This document shows, piece by piece, positions 39,990 to 46,998 of a stretch of 64,000 nt of DNA (its first letter is position 1; each line of letters opens with the position of its first letter). Source of the stretch: Streptomyces sp. Tue6028 (GTDB taxonomy: Bacteria; Actinomycetota; Actinomycetes; Streptomycetales; Streptomycetaceae). The position numbers and the translations under genes were made by a program. A model generated the notes under the pieces. That model saw only the letters and a list, made by a program, of their open reading frames with translations. It was not told the origin of the DNA and searched no databases. Location: the NCBI RefSeq assembly GCF_002300165.1, contig NZ_MLCE01000019.1, positions 124,001 to 188,000 of the forward strand. The letters are read 5' to 3'.

Positions 39990-40509
39990 AGGTATCGCTT
40001 CTCTCCTACGCCGTCTCACGGGTGCGCCATTCCTCGGCGGGAGTGCGGACGGAGCGGACCGAAGGACCGCGTCGACGTCCGCGCCCGATCGCACTCGGGC
40101 GCACCTACACCATCCATTCTGCGGGATGGCCGAGAGGCGCGCGGCCGAGAACTTTCGCCGTGGGCGCGCTACGCACGCTACCTTCTCCCGGCCCCTGGGC
40201 CCACACCGGCGGGCGTCTTCGGCGCTCCGCGCCGGGTTCTCGTGCTCGGCGGCCGGTCCCGGACCCGCCCCGCCGCACGTTCCTGACCCCGCCACGGGCG
40301 GGCCAGAATCACCGCGGGAGCAGCCCGGCATGGCGCAAAGACGTCCTCCCGCGCCCGTACTCCGGCATCTTCCCCGGCGCACGGGCACGCCGGCCGCCGC
40401 CGCACACCGGGGGCTCGTCCCGTACTCGCACGGCCCTCCGGAACGCCACTCCGCGGGCATACGCGCGGTAACCCCGCTACGATCCGCCGACTCGGGGCAC
40501 TATGACGGA
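39990..40509. other. 520-nt divergent intergenic region
   Basis: Holds the promoters of the DUF3027 gene and of the MFS gene. A TACGAT -10-like hexamer lies at 40478-40483, about 27 nt before the MFS GTG. No open frame with a credible start, ribosome site and family likeness was found on either strand; a tRNA-like box at 40131-40141 was rejected. Confidence 0.5.
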
Positions 40510-41934
40510 GTGGCAGGCGCAAGGTCGTCCCAAGGAGCCACCGGGGTCGGTGGCACCAAGGGGAGCAGTCGAAGCGGCGGATCGGGCCGGGTGAGCGGTT
40601 CCGTCCGTGCGGTCGGGCGTGCCCTGCACCTGCCGGTCACGGGGCCGGCGCGCGGCATCCGCAAGGCGACGCACGCACACGGCGCGGGTGAGTCGGGGCT
40701 CGGCAAACTGATCGAACTGCACGGGGTGAACGGCGCCGGCGACGTCATGATCACCGTCGCCCTCGCCTCCACGGTGTTCTTCTCCGTCCCGACGGACGAG
40801 GCCCGTGGTCGCGTGGCCCTGTATCTGGCGATCACGATGGCGCCGTTCACGCTGCTCGCCCCCGTGATCGGCCCGCTGCTGGACCGGCTGCCGCACGGCC
40901 GCCGGGCCGCGATGGCGGCCGCCATGCTCGTCCGGGCCCTCCTCGCGCTGCTGCTGTCCAGCGCGGTCGTGACCGGCGGCATCGAGCTGTACCCGGCCGC
41001 GCTCGGGGTGCTGGTCGCGTCGAGGGCGTACGGAGTGGTGCGCAGCGCGGTCGTGCCCCGACTGCTGCCACCGAAGTTCTCCCTGGTGAAGGCGAACTCC
41101 CGGGTCACGCTCGGTGGTCTCCTCGCCACCGGCATCGCCGCGCCGATCGGTGCGGGCCTCCAGGCGCTGGGCCCCCGCTACCCGCTCTACGGCGCCTTCC
41201 TGATCTTCGTCGCGGGTACGTTCCTGTCGTTCTCGCTGCCGCCCAAGGTCGACTCGGCCAAGGGCGAGCACAAGGCGCTGCTGGCCGCGGACGCGGACCA
41301 TCTGCACGGGCCGCACGCGAAGAAGGCGCCGCGCCCCGGACTGCGGACCGTCGGCACGGCCGTGACGCACGCGCTGGCCGCCAACGCGTCGCTGCGCTGT
41401 CTCTCCGGCTTCCTGATCTTCTTCCTGGCCTTCCTGCTGCGCGAGCACCCGCTGACCGGCGAGAGCGCGGCCGTCTCGCTCGGGATAGTGGGAGTCTCGG
41501 CGGGCGCCGGCAACGCGCTCGGGACCGCGGTCGGAGCCTGGCTGAAACAGCGCGCCCCGGAGATCATCATCGTGACGGTCGTCGCGTTCGTGCTGGGCGC
41601 CGCGATCACGGCGGCGATCTTCTTCGGCGCCTTCCTGGTGGCGTGCCTCGCCGCGGTCGCCGGGTTCGCGCAGGCACTCGCCAAGCTGTCGCTGGACGCG
41701 CTGATCCAGCGGGACGTGCCGGAACTCGTCCGCACCTCGGCCTTCGCCCGCTCCGAGACACTGCTCCAGATGGCCTGGGTGATCGGTGGCGGGATCGGCA
41801 TCGCCCTGCCGCTCAACGGCACGCTCGGGCTGTCGGTGGCGGCGGCGATCGTCGCCACGGGCTGGCTCACGACGGTGCGGGGCCTGCTGAGCGCGGCGCG
41901 CCGCGGAGGGCAGGCCCGGCCCAGGGTGGCGTGA
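40510..41934 (+). CDS. MFS family membrane protein
   Basis: 474-residue transporter-like protein: a 60-residue basic/Gly-Ser-rich N-terminus, then 12 hydrophobic segments ('VMITVALASTVFFSVP', 'MAPFTLLAPVIGPLLDRLPHGRRAAMAAAML', with a motif-A-like DRLPHGRR, and 'CLSGFLIFFLAFLLRE'). Substrate unknown; these proteins are conserved in Streptomyces beside DUF3027/DUF2771. The start is unsure: GTG 40510 gives the long N-terminus, while GTG 40591 (27 residues shorter) shares GTGA with the stop of a 30-codon frame starting at ATG 40502. Codon use is typical. Confidence 0.82.
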   Translation: MAGARSSQGATGVGGTKGSSRSGGSGRVSGSVRAVGRALHLPVTGPARGIRKATHAHGAGESGLGKLIELHGVNGAGDVMITVALASTVFFSVPTDEARGRVALYLAITMAPFTLLAPVIGPLLDRLPHGRRAAMAAAMLVRALLALLLSSAVVTGGIELYPAALGVLVASRAYGVVRSAVVPRLLPPKFSLVKANSRVTLGGLLATGIAAPIGAGLQALGPRYPLYGAFLIFVAGTFLSFSLPPKVDSAKGEHKALLAADADHLHGPHAKKAPRPGLRTVGTAVTHALAANASLRCLSGFLIFFLAFLLREHPLTGESAAVSLGIVGVSAGAGNALGTAVGAWLKQRAPEIIIVTVVAFVLGAAITAAIFFGAFLVACLAAVAGFAQALAKLSLDALIQRDVPELVRTSAFARSETLLQMAWVIGGGIGIALPLNGTLGLSVAAAIVATGWLTTVRGLLSAARRGGQARPRVA

Positions 41935-42017
41935 GCCGCAGGTCCGGGCGGGGGCCGGGGACGGCACGCCGTACCCCAGGTGGGGAGAGCGGTGCGGGTG
42001 CCCGATAGCCTTCGGCC

Positions 42018-42509
42018 ATGACCTCCCTGCCCCGCGGCAGAGCCGCCAATGGACATCGCCGTCGCGCCGTTGCCGCTCTCGGCGCCGTTTCCGCCGGACT
42101 CCTCGTCCTGTCCGCCTGTGACAAGCCGACGCCGCTGACCACCGTCACGGTCGGCAGGAACTCGGTGAGCTCCGAGACCGACTGCTACAACGACGGCAAC
42201 GCGGTGAAGACCGCGGACCTGGCGAAGTGCCTGAAGTCGAAGGACATCAAGTCCATCACGGTCGACCCCGACGAGACCGTCCGGTTCGGCGTGGACCCGG
42301 ACATCGCGGACCAGGGCTGGACGATCCTGATGAACGGTCAGCCGCTGACCGACTCCAGCAAGAAGACGTACCGCACCATCCCGGGCAGCGTGTTCTTCAA
42401 CGCGCAGTACGGCGCCAGCGGCGACTCGACGCTCGTCTCCATCAAGTCGGGCGAGAAGGACGTGACCGGCCTGTGGTCCTTCAAGCTCAAGAAGGACAAG
42501 GACGCCTGA
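42018..42509 (+). CDS. DUF2771 lipoprotein
   Basis: 163-residue exported lipoprotein. A basic N-terminus and hydrophobic stretch 'VAALGAVSAGLLVLSAC' end at a lipobox Cys (about residue 34), then 'DKPTPLTTVTVGRNSVSSETDCYNDG' and an all-beta domain. The 'SSETDCYNDGNA' and 'GWTILMNGQ' blocks match the actinobacterial DUF2771 family. Function unknown. A GATAGCCT -10-like element lies just upstream of the ATG. Its TGA is shared with the CTG that I favour as the start of mqnB, so it heads the menaquinone gene pair. Confidence 0.87.
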   Translation: MTSLPRGRAANGHRRRAVAALGAVSAGLLVLSACDKPTPLTTVTVGRNSVSSETDCYNDGNAVKTADLAKCLKSKDIKSITVDPDETVRFGVDPDIADQGWTILMNGQPLTDSSKKTYRTIPGSVFFNAQYGASGDSTLVSIKSGEKDVTGLWSFKLKKDKDA

Positions 42510-43267
42510 TCGCCGTCACGGGGCCGCACGTTCTGGTGGCCACCGCGGTCCCGGTCGAGCGGGACGCGGTGGCCGGGGCGTTCGCGGCCCGGCCACGCCA
42601 GGTGCGCCTGCCCGGGGCGGTCCTGGAGCGGCTGTCCCCCGAGGCCGGCGGTCCGGCTGACGCGGGTGTCACCCTCGATCTGCTCGCGGCGGGCGTCGGC
42701 CCCGCCCTCGCCGCCGCCTCCACCGCCGCCGCGCTGACCGCGGCGGCCCTCACCGGCACCCCCTACGACCTCGTCGTCTGCGCCGGCATCGCCGGCGGTT
42801 TCCAGCCCGACGCACCCGTCGGGTCGCTCGTCGTCGCCGACGAGATCACCGTGGCCGACCTCGGCGCGGACACCGCGGACGGGTTCGTCCCGGTCACCGG
42901 CCTCGGCTTCGGCACCGTCAGCCACCGTCCGCCGCAATCACTCGTACGAGAGCTCACGGCCGCGACGGGTGGACGGTCCGGGACGGTGCTCACCGTCTCC
43001 ACCGTGACCGGCAGCGCCGCCCGCGCCGCGGAACTGCGCGCCCGCCATCCCCGTGCCCTGGCGGAGGCGATGGAGGGCTTCGGGGTCGCCGAGGCCGCCG
43101 CGGCCCAGGGTGTGCCCGTCCTGGAGGTCCGCGCGGTCTCCAACCCCGTGGGCCCCCGCGACCGCGCCGCCTGGCGCATCGGCGACGCACTCGCCGCCCT
43201 CACCGAGGGCTTCGGGAAGCTCGCGCCCGTACTGGAGAGTTGGAACCATCATGACCGCACCGACTGA
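42506..43267 (+). CDS. mqnB: Futalosine hydrolase MqnB
   Basis: Nucleosidase of the futalosine menaquinone pathway, which removes the base from futalosine to give dehypoxanthinyl futalosine. MTAN-like fold with first strand 'HVLVATAVPVERDAV', 'VVCAGIAGGF', 'DEITVADLG' and 'EAMEGFGVAEAAAAQGVPVLEVRAVSNPVG', which supplies the nucleoside-binding Met-Glu and catalytic Asn/Asp region. The start is a problem. The only canonical start near is GTG 42536, which cuts into the first strand. CTG 42506 forms CTGA with the DUF2771 stop and adds IAVTGPHVL. I annotate CTG (253 residues); GTG gives 243. The 3' end overlaps mqnD by 17 nt. Confidence 0.9.
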   Translation: MIAVTGPHVLVATAVPVERDAVAGAFAARPRQVRLPGAVLERLSPEAGGPADAGVTLDLLAAGVGPALAAASTAAALTAAALTGTPYDLVVCAGIAGGFQPDAPVGSLVVADEITVADLGADTADGFVPVTGLGFGTVSHRPPQSLVRELTAATGGRSGTVLTVSTVTGSAARAAELRARHPRALAEAMEGFGVAEAAAAQGVPVLEVRAVSNPVGPRDRAAWRIGDALAALTEGFGKLAPVLESWNHHDRTD

Positions 43268-44105
43268 GTCCCTGCAGATCGCCTACTCGCCCTGCCCGAA
43301 CGACACCTTCGTCTTCGACGCCTGGGCCCACGGCCGGGTGCCGGACGCGCCCGCGCTCGACGTCACGTTCGCCGACATCGACATCACCAACGGCATGGCC
43401 GAGCGCGGCGAGTTCGACGTGCTGAAGGTGTCGTACGCCGTGCTCCCCTACGTCCTGGACAAGTACGCGCTGCTGCCGTGCGGGGGTGCGCTGGGGCGGG
43501 GCTGCGGGCCGCTCGTGCTGACCCGCGAGGCCGACGCCGACCTCACCGGCCGCACCGTCGCCGTGCCGAGCGAGAGGTCGACCGCGTACCTGCTGTTCCG
43601 GCTCTGGGCCGCGGACACCGTCACGGGCGGGGTCGGCGAGATCGTCGTCATGCCGTTCCACGAGATCATGCCGGCCGTGCGGGACGGGAAGGTCGACGCG
43701 GGACTCGTCATCCACGAGGCGCGTTTCACCTACCAGAACTACGGGCTGCACAAGCTCGCCGACATGGGCGAGCACTGGGAGCGGACCACCGGGCTGCCCA
43801 TCCCGCTCGGCGCGATCATCGCCAAGCGCTCGCTGGGCGACGAACGGCTCCAGGACCTGGCCCGGGCGGCGCGCGCCTCGGTCCGTGCCGCCTGGGACGA
43901 CCCGGAGGCCTCCCGCCCCTACGTGCTGGAGCACGCCCAGGAGATGGACCCGAAGGTCGCGGACCAGCACATCGGCCTGTACGTCAACGAGTTCACGGCG
44001 GACCTCGGCGACGACGGCTACGCGGCGGTCCGCGGCCTCCTCACGCGCGCGGCGGCCGAGGGGCTCGTGCCGCCCCTCGGACCGGACTCGCTGGACTTCC
44101 CCTGA
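43251..44105 (+). CDS. mqnD: 1,4-dihydroxy-6-naphthoate synthase MqnD
   Basis: 284-residue enzyme with periplasmic-binding-protein-like fold that converts cyclic dehypoxanthinyl futalosine to 1,4-dihydroxy-6-naphthoate in menaquinone synthesis. Diagnostic blocks: 'IAYSPCPNDTFVFDAWAHG', 'FDVLKVSYAVLPYVLDKYALLPCGGALGRGCGPL', 'ERSTAYLLFRLW' and 'GLVIHEARFTYQNYGL', carrying the catalytic His and the substrate-binding Ser/Thr positions. ATG 43251 has GGAGAG 8 nt upstream and lies inside mqnB. It ends tail-to-tail with the cold-shock gene. Confidence 0.95.
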   Translation: MTAPTESLQIAYSPCPNDTFVFDAWAHGRVPDAPALDVTFADIDITNGMAERGEFDVLKVSYAVLPYVLDKYALLPCGGALGRGCGPLVLTREADADLTGRTVAVPSERSTAYLLFRLWAADTVTGGVGEIVVMPFHEIMPAVRDGKVDAGLVIHEARFTYQNYGLHKLADMGEHWERTTGLPIPLGAIIAKRSLGDERLQDLARAARASVRAAWDDPEASRPYVLEHAQEMDPKVADQHIGLYVNEFTADLGDDGYAAVRGLLTRAAAEGLVPPLGPDSLDFP

Positions 44106-44142
44106 CGGACCGCGGGCGGCCGCGGGGCGGGGCTCGCAAGGG

Positions 44143-44526
44143 TCACACGTCGAGCTGGTCGGCGACCGCCCGCAGCAGGCCCGCGATCTTCTTGCCGGAG
44201 GTCTTGTCGGGGTAACGGCCCTTCTCCAGCATCGGCGTGATGTTCTCCAGGAGGGTCGTCAGATCCTGGACGATGGAGGCCAGTTCGTCCGGCTTGCGGC
44301 GCTGCGCCGCCGCGACCGAGGGGGTCGGATCCAGCAGCGTCACCGAGAGAGCCTGATCGCCCCGCTGACCGGCGACGACACCGAACTCCACGCGCTGGCC
44401 GGGCTTGAGAGCATCGACTCCGGCGGGCAGGACCGAGGAATGAACGAAGACGTCGCCGCCGTCGTCGCGGGAGAGAAAGCCGAAGCCCTTCTCGCTGTTG
44501 AACCACTTGACCTTGCCGGTAGGCAC
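44143..44526 (-). CDS. Cold-shock domain protein with helical C-terminal extension
   Basis: 127 residues: a cold-shock domain (about 1-66; RNP1 'KGFGFLSRD', RNP2 'DVFVHSSVL') followed by a 60-residue mostly helical extension ('DELASIVQDLTTLLENITPMLEKG', 'GKKIAGLLRAVADQLDV'). Plain CspA-type proteins lack the extension; this two-part form is common in actinobacteria. Single-stranded RNA/DNA binding is expected; the extension's role is unknown. GTG 44526 behind GAGGACAG. The leader is at least 100 nt and contains a perfect 12-bp tandem duplication. Confidence 0.92.
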   Translation of the reverse strand: MPTGKVKWFNSEKGFGFLSRDDGGDVFVHSSVLPAGVDALKPGQRVEFGVVAGQRGDQALSVTLLDPTPSVAAAQRRKPDELASIVQDLTTLLENITPMLEKGRYPDKTSGKKIAGLLRAVADQLDV

Positions 44527-44551
44527 GTCTGTCCTCGTCCTCGTACTCGTC

Positions 44552-44575
44552 GGAAACTGCTCGGGAAACTGCTCG
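44552..44575 (-). repeat. 12-bp tandem duplication in the cold-shock gene leader
   Basis: Two back-to-back copies of GGAAACTGCTCG on the plus strand, 26 nt upstream of the cold-shock GTG. In the mRNA it would read CGAGCAGTTTCC twice, in a leader of the kind that regulates many cold-shock genes. Confidence 0.7.
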
Positions 44576-44722
44576 GGCCGTCGCGAGTGCAACTGCCCGT
44601 AAACGGCTCTGGATAGCACTACAGCGGGTCGTCGGACCCGCCGGTACCAAGGCTAATGGTCCGGCGGCTGGTGACAAGACGTCGCTGGATTGTTCCTTCG
44701 CGCTGGGAACTACCCTGGTCGG

Positions 44723-44974
44723 GTGCGTGACAAAACCCAAGCGAATTCCGCCGAAGCCGGTGACCGGCTGATCCGTGTCGGTGCCATCGTCTTCTTCGTC
44801 GGAGCTTTGGCCACACTGGTCACCGTGGCCCCGCTACTGCTCGGCACGACTCCATTTCCGGCCTACATGTTCGGATTGAGCATGCTCATGGGAGTCGGAT
44901 TCCTGTTGGCCGGAGCCGGGGTGCTCCAGTCGATCGCGGCGGGCCGCCGCCGGGCACGCGCCGCGCGTTCCTGA
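44723..44974 (+). CDS. Small hypothetical membrane protein, two TM segments
   Basis: 83 residues, no recognised family: a basic/polar lead (VRDKTQANSAEAGDRL), TM1 'VGAIVFFVGALATLVTVAPLLL', a short loop with 'TPFPAYMFG', TM2 'LSMLMGVGFLLAGAGVLQSI' and a basic tail. GTG 44723 lies 6 nt after TACCCT, which looks like a -10 for a leaderless transcript. Divergent from the cold-shock gene; the length and layout are conserved-looking for a Streptomyces small membrane protein. Confidence 0.75.
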   Translation: MRDKTQANSAEAGDRLIRVGAIVFFVGALATLVTVAPLLLGTTPFPAYMFGLSMLMGVGFLLAGAGVLQSIAAGRRRARAARS

Positions 44975-45029
44975 GGACACCGGACGACGGGGCGCCGCGC
45001 GGCGGCACCCCGGGCAGTGGTGTGCCCCG

Positions 45030-45656
45030 TCACTGTCGGCGGTAGCTCTCCAGCCAAGCCGGGAACTCCGTCAGGTCGGTGAGGACGACGTCCGCGCCCG
45101 CCGCACGCAGCTCCGCCGCGTCGCACGGCCCGGTGGTCACGGCGACGGAGTACGCGTCCGCCGTGCGGGCGCCACGTACGTCTCCGGTGTGGTCGCCGAC
45201 GTACACGCTCGCGCCGTACTCGCGCAGCGCCTGTGCCTTCTGCTCGGCCCACAGGTCGCCGACGACGGCGTCCGCCTCGATGCCCAGGTGTTCCAGGTGC
45301 ATCTTGGCGTTGGGCTCCCACTTCGCGGTGACCACGAGGGCCCGGCCGCCCGCGGCCTGCACCGCCGCGATCGCCTCCCGGGCACCGGGCATCGCCGGCG
45401 TCCCGGTGATGGCGTGCACGGGGTACATCTCGCGGTAGAGGTCCGCGACGACCGCGACCTCCTCGGCGGGGAACCAGTTGACGAGTTCTTCCTCCAGCGG
45501 CGGCCCGAGCCGCGTGATCACCAGATCGCAGTCGATGTACGTGCCCGTGCGCGCGGAGAGCGCCCGGTAGCAGGCCTGGATACCGGGACGGGAGTCGATC
45601 AGGGTCATGTCGAGGTCGAAGCCGACGGTCGGCGCGGAGGAAGTCATATGGGCCAT
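45030..45656 (-). CDS. HAD family hydrolase (phosphoglycolate phosphatase-like)
   Basis: 208-residue haloacid-dehalogenase superfamily phosphatase. Motif I 'GFDLDMTLIDSRPG' (catalytic Asp-x-Asp), cap domain with 'CYRALSARTGTYIDCDLVITRLGPPLEEELVNWF', motif II near 'LVVTAKWEPNAKMHLEHLG', motif III/IV 'YVGDHTGDVRGARTADAYSV'. The acceptor substrate is unknown; Gph-like enzymes clear 2-phosphoglycolate. Two starts are possible: ATG 45656 (MAHMTSS) or ATG 45647 (MTSS); neither has a Shine-Dalgarno, so a leaderless mRNA is possible. Confidence 0.88.
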   Translation of the reverse strand: MAHMTSSAPTVGFDLDMTLIDSRPGIQACYRALSARTGTYIDCDLVITRLGPPLEEELVNWFPAEEVAVVADLYREMYPVHAITGTPAMPGAREAIAAVQAAGGRALVVTAKWEPNAKMHLEHLGIEADAVVGDLWAEQKAQALREYGASVYVGDHTGDVRGARTADAYSVAVTTGPCDAAELRAAGADVVLTDLTEFPAWLESYRRQ

Positions 45657-45685
45657 TGTGCCCACCGGCTCCGGGCGGCCGGAGG

Positions 45686-46696
45686 TCAGCGTCGGCGCTG
45701 GGACCGCCACACCAGGTACAGGGCGGAGGCCACGGCCGCTGCGCGGACCACCCAGGGCCACGTCTCGGTGAGCGCGTCCTTCATGTGCCCCTCGGCGATG
45801 GGCTCGCCCCAGCGGCCGTTCGTGCGGCCCCACAGCCACACGAGGCCGCCCGCGACCGACAGGCCGGGCATGACGAGGACCGCCCACTTCGACTCGGCCG
45901 GGGTCAGCCGGCGCGAGGCGTAGGCGATGAGCCAGCCCAGCGCCAGGGCGAACCAGTTGCCGAGGACGGCCCCGGCGACGAGGAGCCCGGCGGCGAGCAG
46001 CAGCAGCGGGTTGCTGTAACCGCTCAGGCGGGGAAGCAGGCGGCGCCGGCCGGCCTCTTCCTCCTCCACCGGCTGCGCGGCCTCCCCGGCCGCCACGGCG
46101 TCCCGGGCCTCGGGCACCGCCTCCGCCGCGGGCTTCCCCGTCCCGTCGGCCTTGTCCCGGGGCGGCGGCTTGAGCAGCTCCGGGATCTCCACACCCCCGA
46201 CGAAACCCGGCACGCTCTCGCCGGGCCCGAACACGCTGCTGTCCACCCGCCACCAGTCGGGCTGCGTCGCGCTGTCGCCGAGCTCCGCCGCGCTCGCGAG
46301 GTGCGGCGGGGACGGGGCGTCGGCCGCGGTCGCACCGGTCGGCTCCGGCTCCGCGGGGCGGGGCCGCGGCACGACGCGGCGCAGGCGGCCACGGGGCCGC
46401 TCGTCCGGTTCGGCGGCGCGCTGGGTGGGGACCGCGGCGCGGGGCTCCGCGGCGGGGCCGGCACCGTCGCCACGCCCGGCAGCCGCGACGATCTCGTCCG
46501 GGGTGCCGAGACGGTCGAGGATGCGGCGGACGGCGGTGGGGCTGTCGACCGTGGCCTTCGACCGGCGCCGGTCGATCTCGTTGCGCAGCTCGGACACCAG
46601 ACGCATCCGTGTCGCGGACGGCAGCTGGCGCTGCTGGGCCAGGTCGCCGACCCGGCTCAGGTAGTCGAAGACGAGCTGGTCGCTCTCAATCCCCAC
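45686..46696 (-). CDS. HAAS-like domain membrane protein
   Basis: 336 residues. The N-terminal about 70 residues form a helical domain ('VFDYLSRVGDLAQQRQLPSATRMRLVSELRNEIDRRR', 'AVRRILDRLGTPDEIVAAAG'), matching the HAAS type seen in membrane regulators. A long Pro/Ala/Glu-rich linker follows, then three or four TM helices ('LLLLAAGLLVAGAVLGNWFALALGWLIAY', 'WAVLVMPGLSVAGGLVWLW', 'WVVRAAAVASALYLVW') and a basic tail. Function unknown; HAAS proteins often pair with PadR regulators, but none is adjacent. GTG 46696 has GGAGGGGA. Confidence 0.82.
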   Translation of the reverse strand: MGIESDQLVFDYLSRVGDLAQQRQLPSATRMRLVSELRNEIDRRRSKATVDSPTAVRRILDRLGTPDEIVAAAGRGDGAGPAAEPRAAVPTQRAAEPDERPRGRLRRVVPRPRPAEPEPTGATAADAPSPPHLASAAELGDSATQPDWWRVDSSVFGPGESVPGFVGGVEIPELLKPPPRDKADGTGKPAAEAVPEARDAVAAGEAAQPVEEEEAGRRRLLPRLSGYSNPLLLLAAGLLVAGAVLGNWFALALGWLIAYASRRLTPAESKWAVLVMPGLSVAGGLVWLWGRTNGRWGEPIAEGHMKDALTETWPWVVRAAAVASALYLVWRSQRRR

Positions 46697-46782
46697 GAAG
46701 TCCCCTCCGGGGTGGTCGCGTTGGATGCCCGGTGGTGACGGTACCGGTTTTTCGGGCGCCGCCGCCCCTGCCCGTCCCGTGC

Positions 46783-46928
46783 TCCCGGGGGCTCCGCCCC
46801 CGGACCCCCGGTCGGCCTGGACGGCCTCGTCCTCAATCGCCGGACGGGCTGGCACTCTTCAGCACCGGCCGGCAAAAGTTCAGCCCCTCCGGCGATTGAG
46901 GAGCGGGGTCCGGGGCGGAGCCCCGGGA
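46783..46928. repeat. Nested inverted repeat of about 146 bp
   Basis: Outer arms are about 24-26 bp: 46783-46808 ending GGACCCC, and 46905-46928 beginning GGGGTCCGGGGCGGAGCCCC. Inner arms are 20 bp: 46832-46851 CTCAATCGCCGGACGGGCTG, and 46881-46900, its reverse complement with one mismatch. It lies between divergent genes (46697-46998). It is a typical Streptomyces intergenic inverted element; the middle contains GGCAAAAGTT. Confidence 0.82.
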
Positions 46929-46998
46929 ACGAGGGACGGGCGAGGGCGGAGGGGGCGAACCGGCTCTGTGGCCGGAAGCAACCGCTACCGTTGGCAGG

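Noticed and set aside
40126..40210. tRNA-like stretch with TGGCCGAGAGG, resembling the D-arm of Ser/Leu tRNAs
   Set aside because: No anticodon stem, no GGTTCGAATCC-type T arm and no matching acceptor ends follow within tRNA distance.
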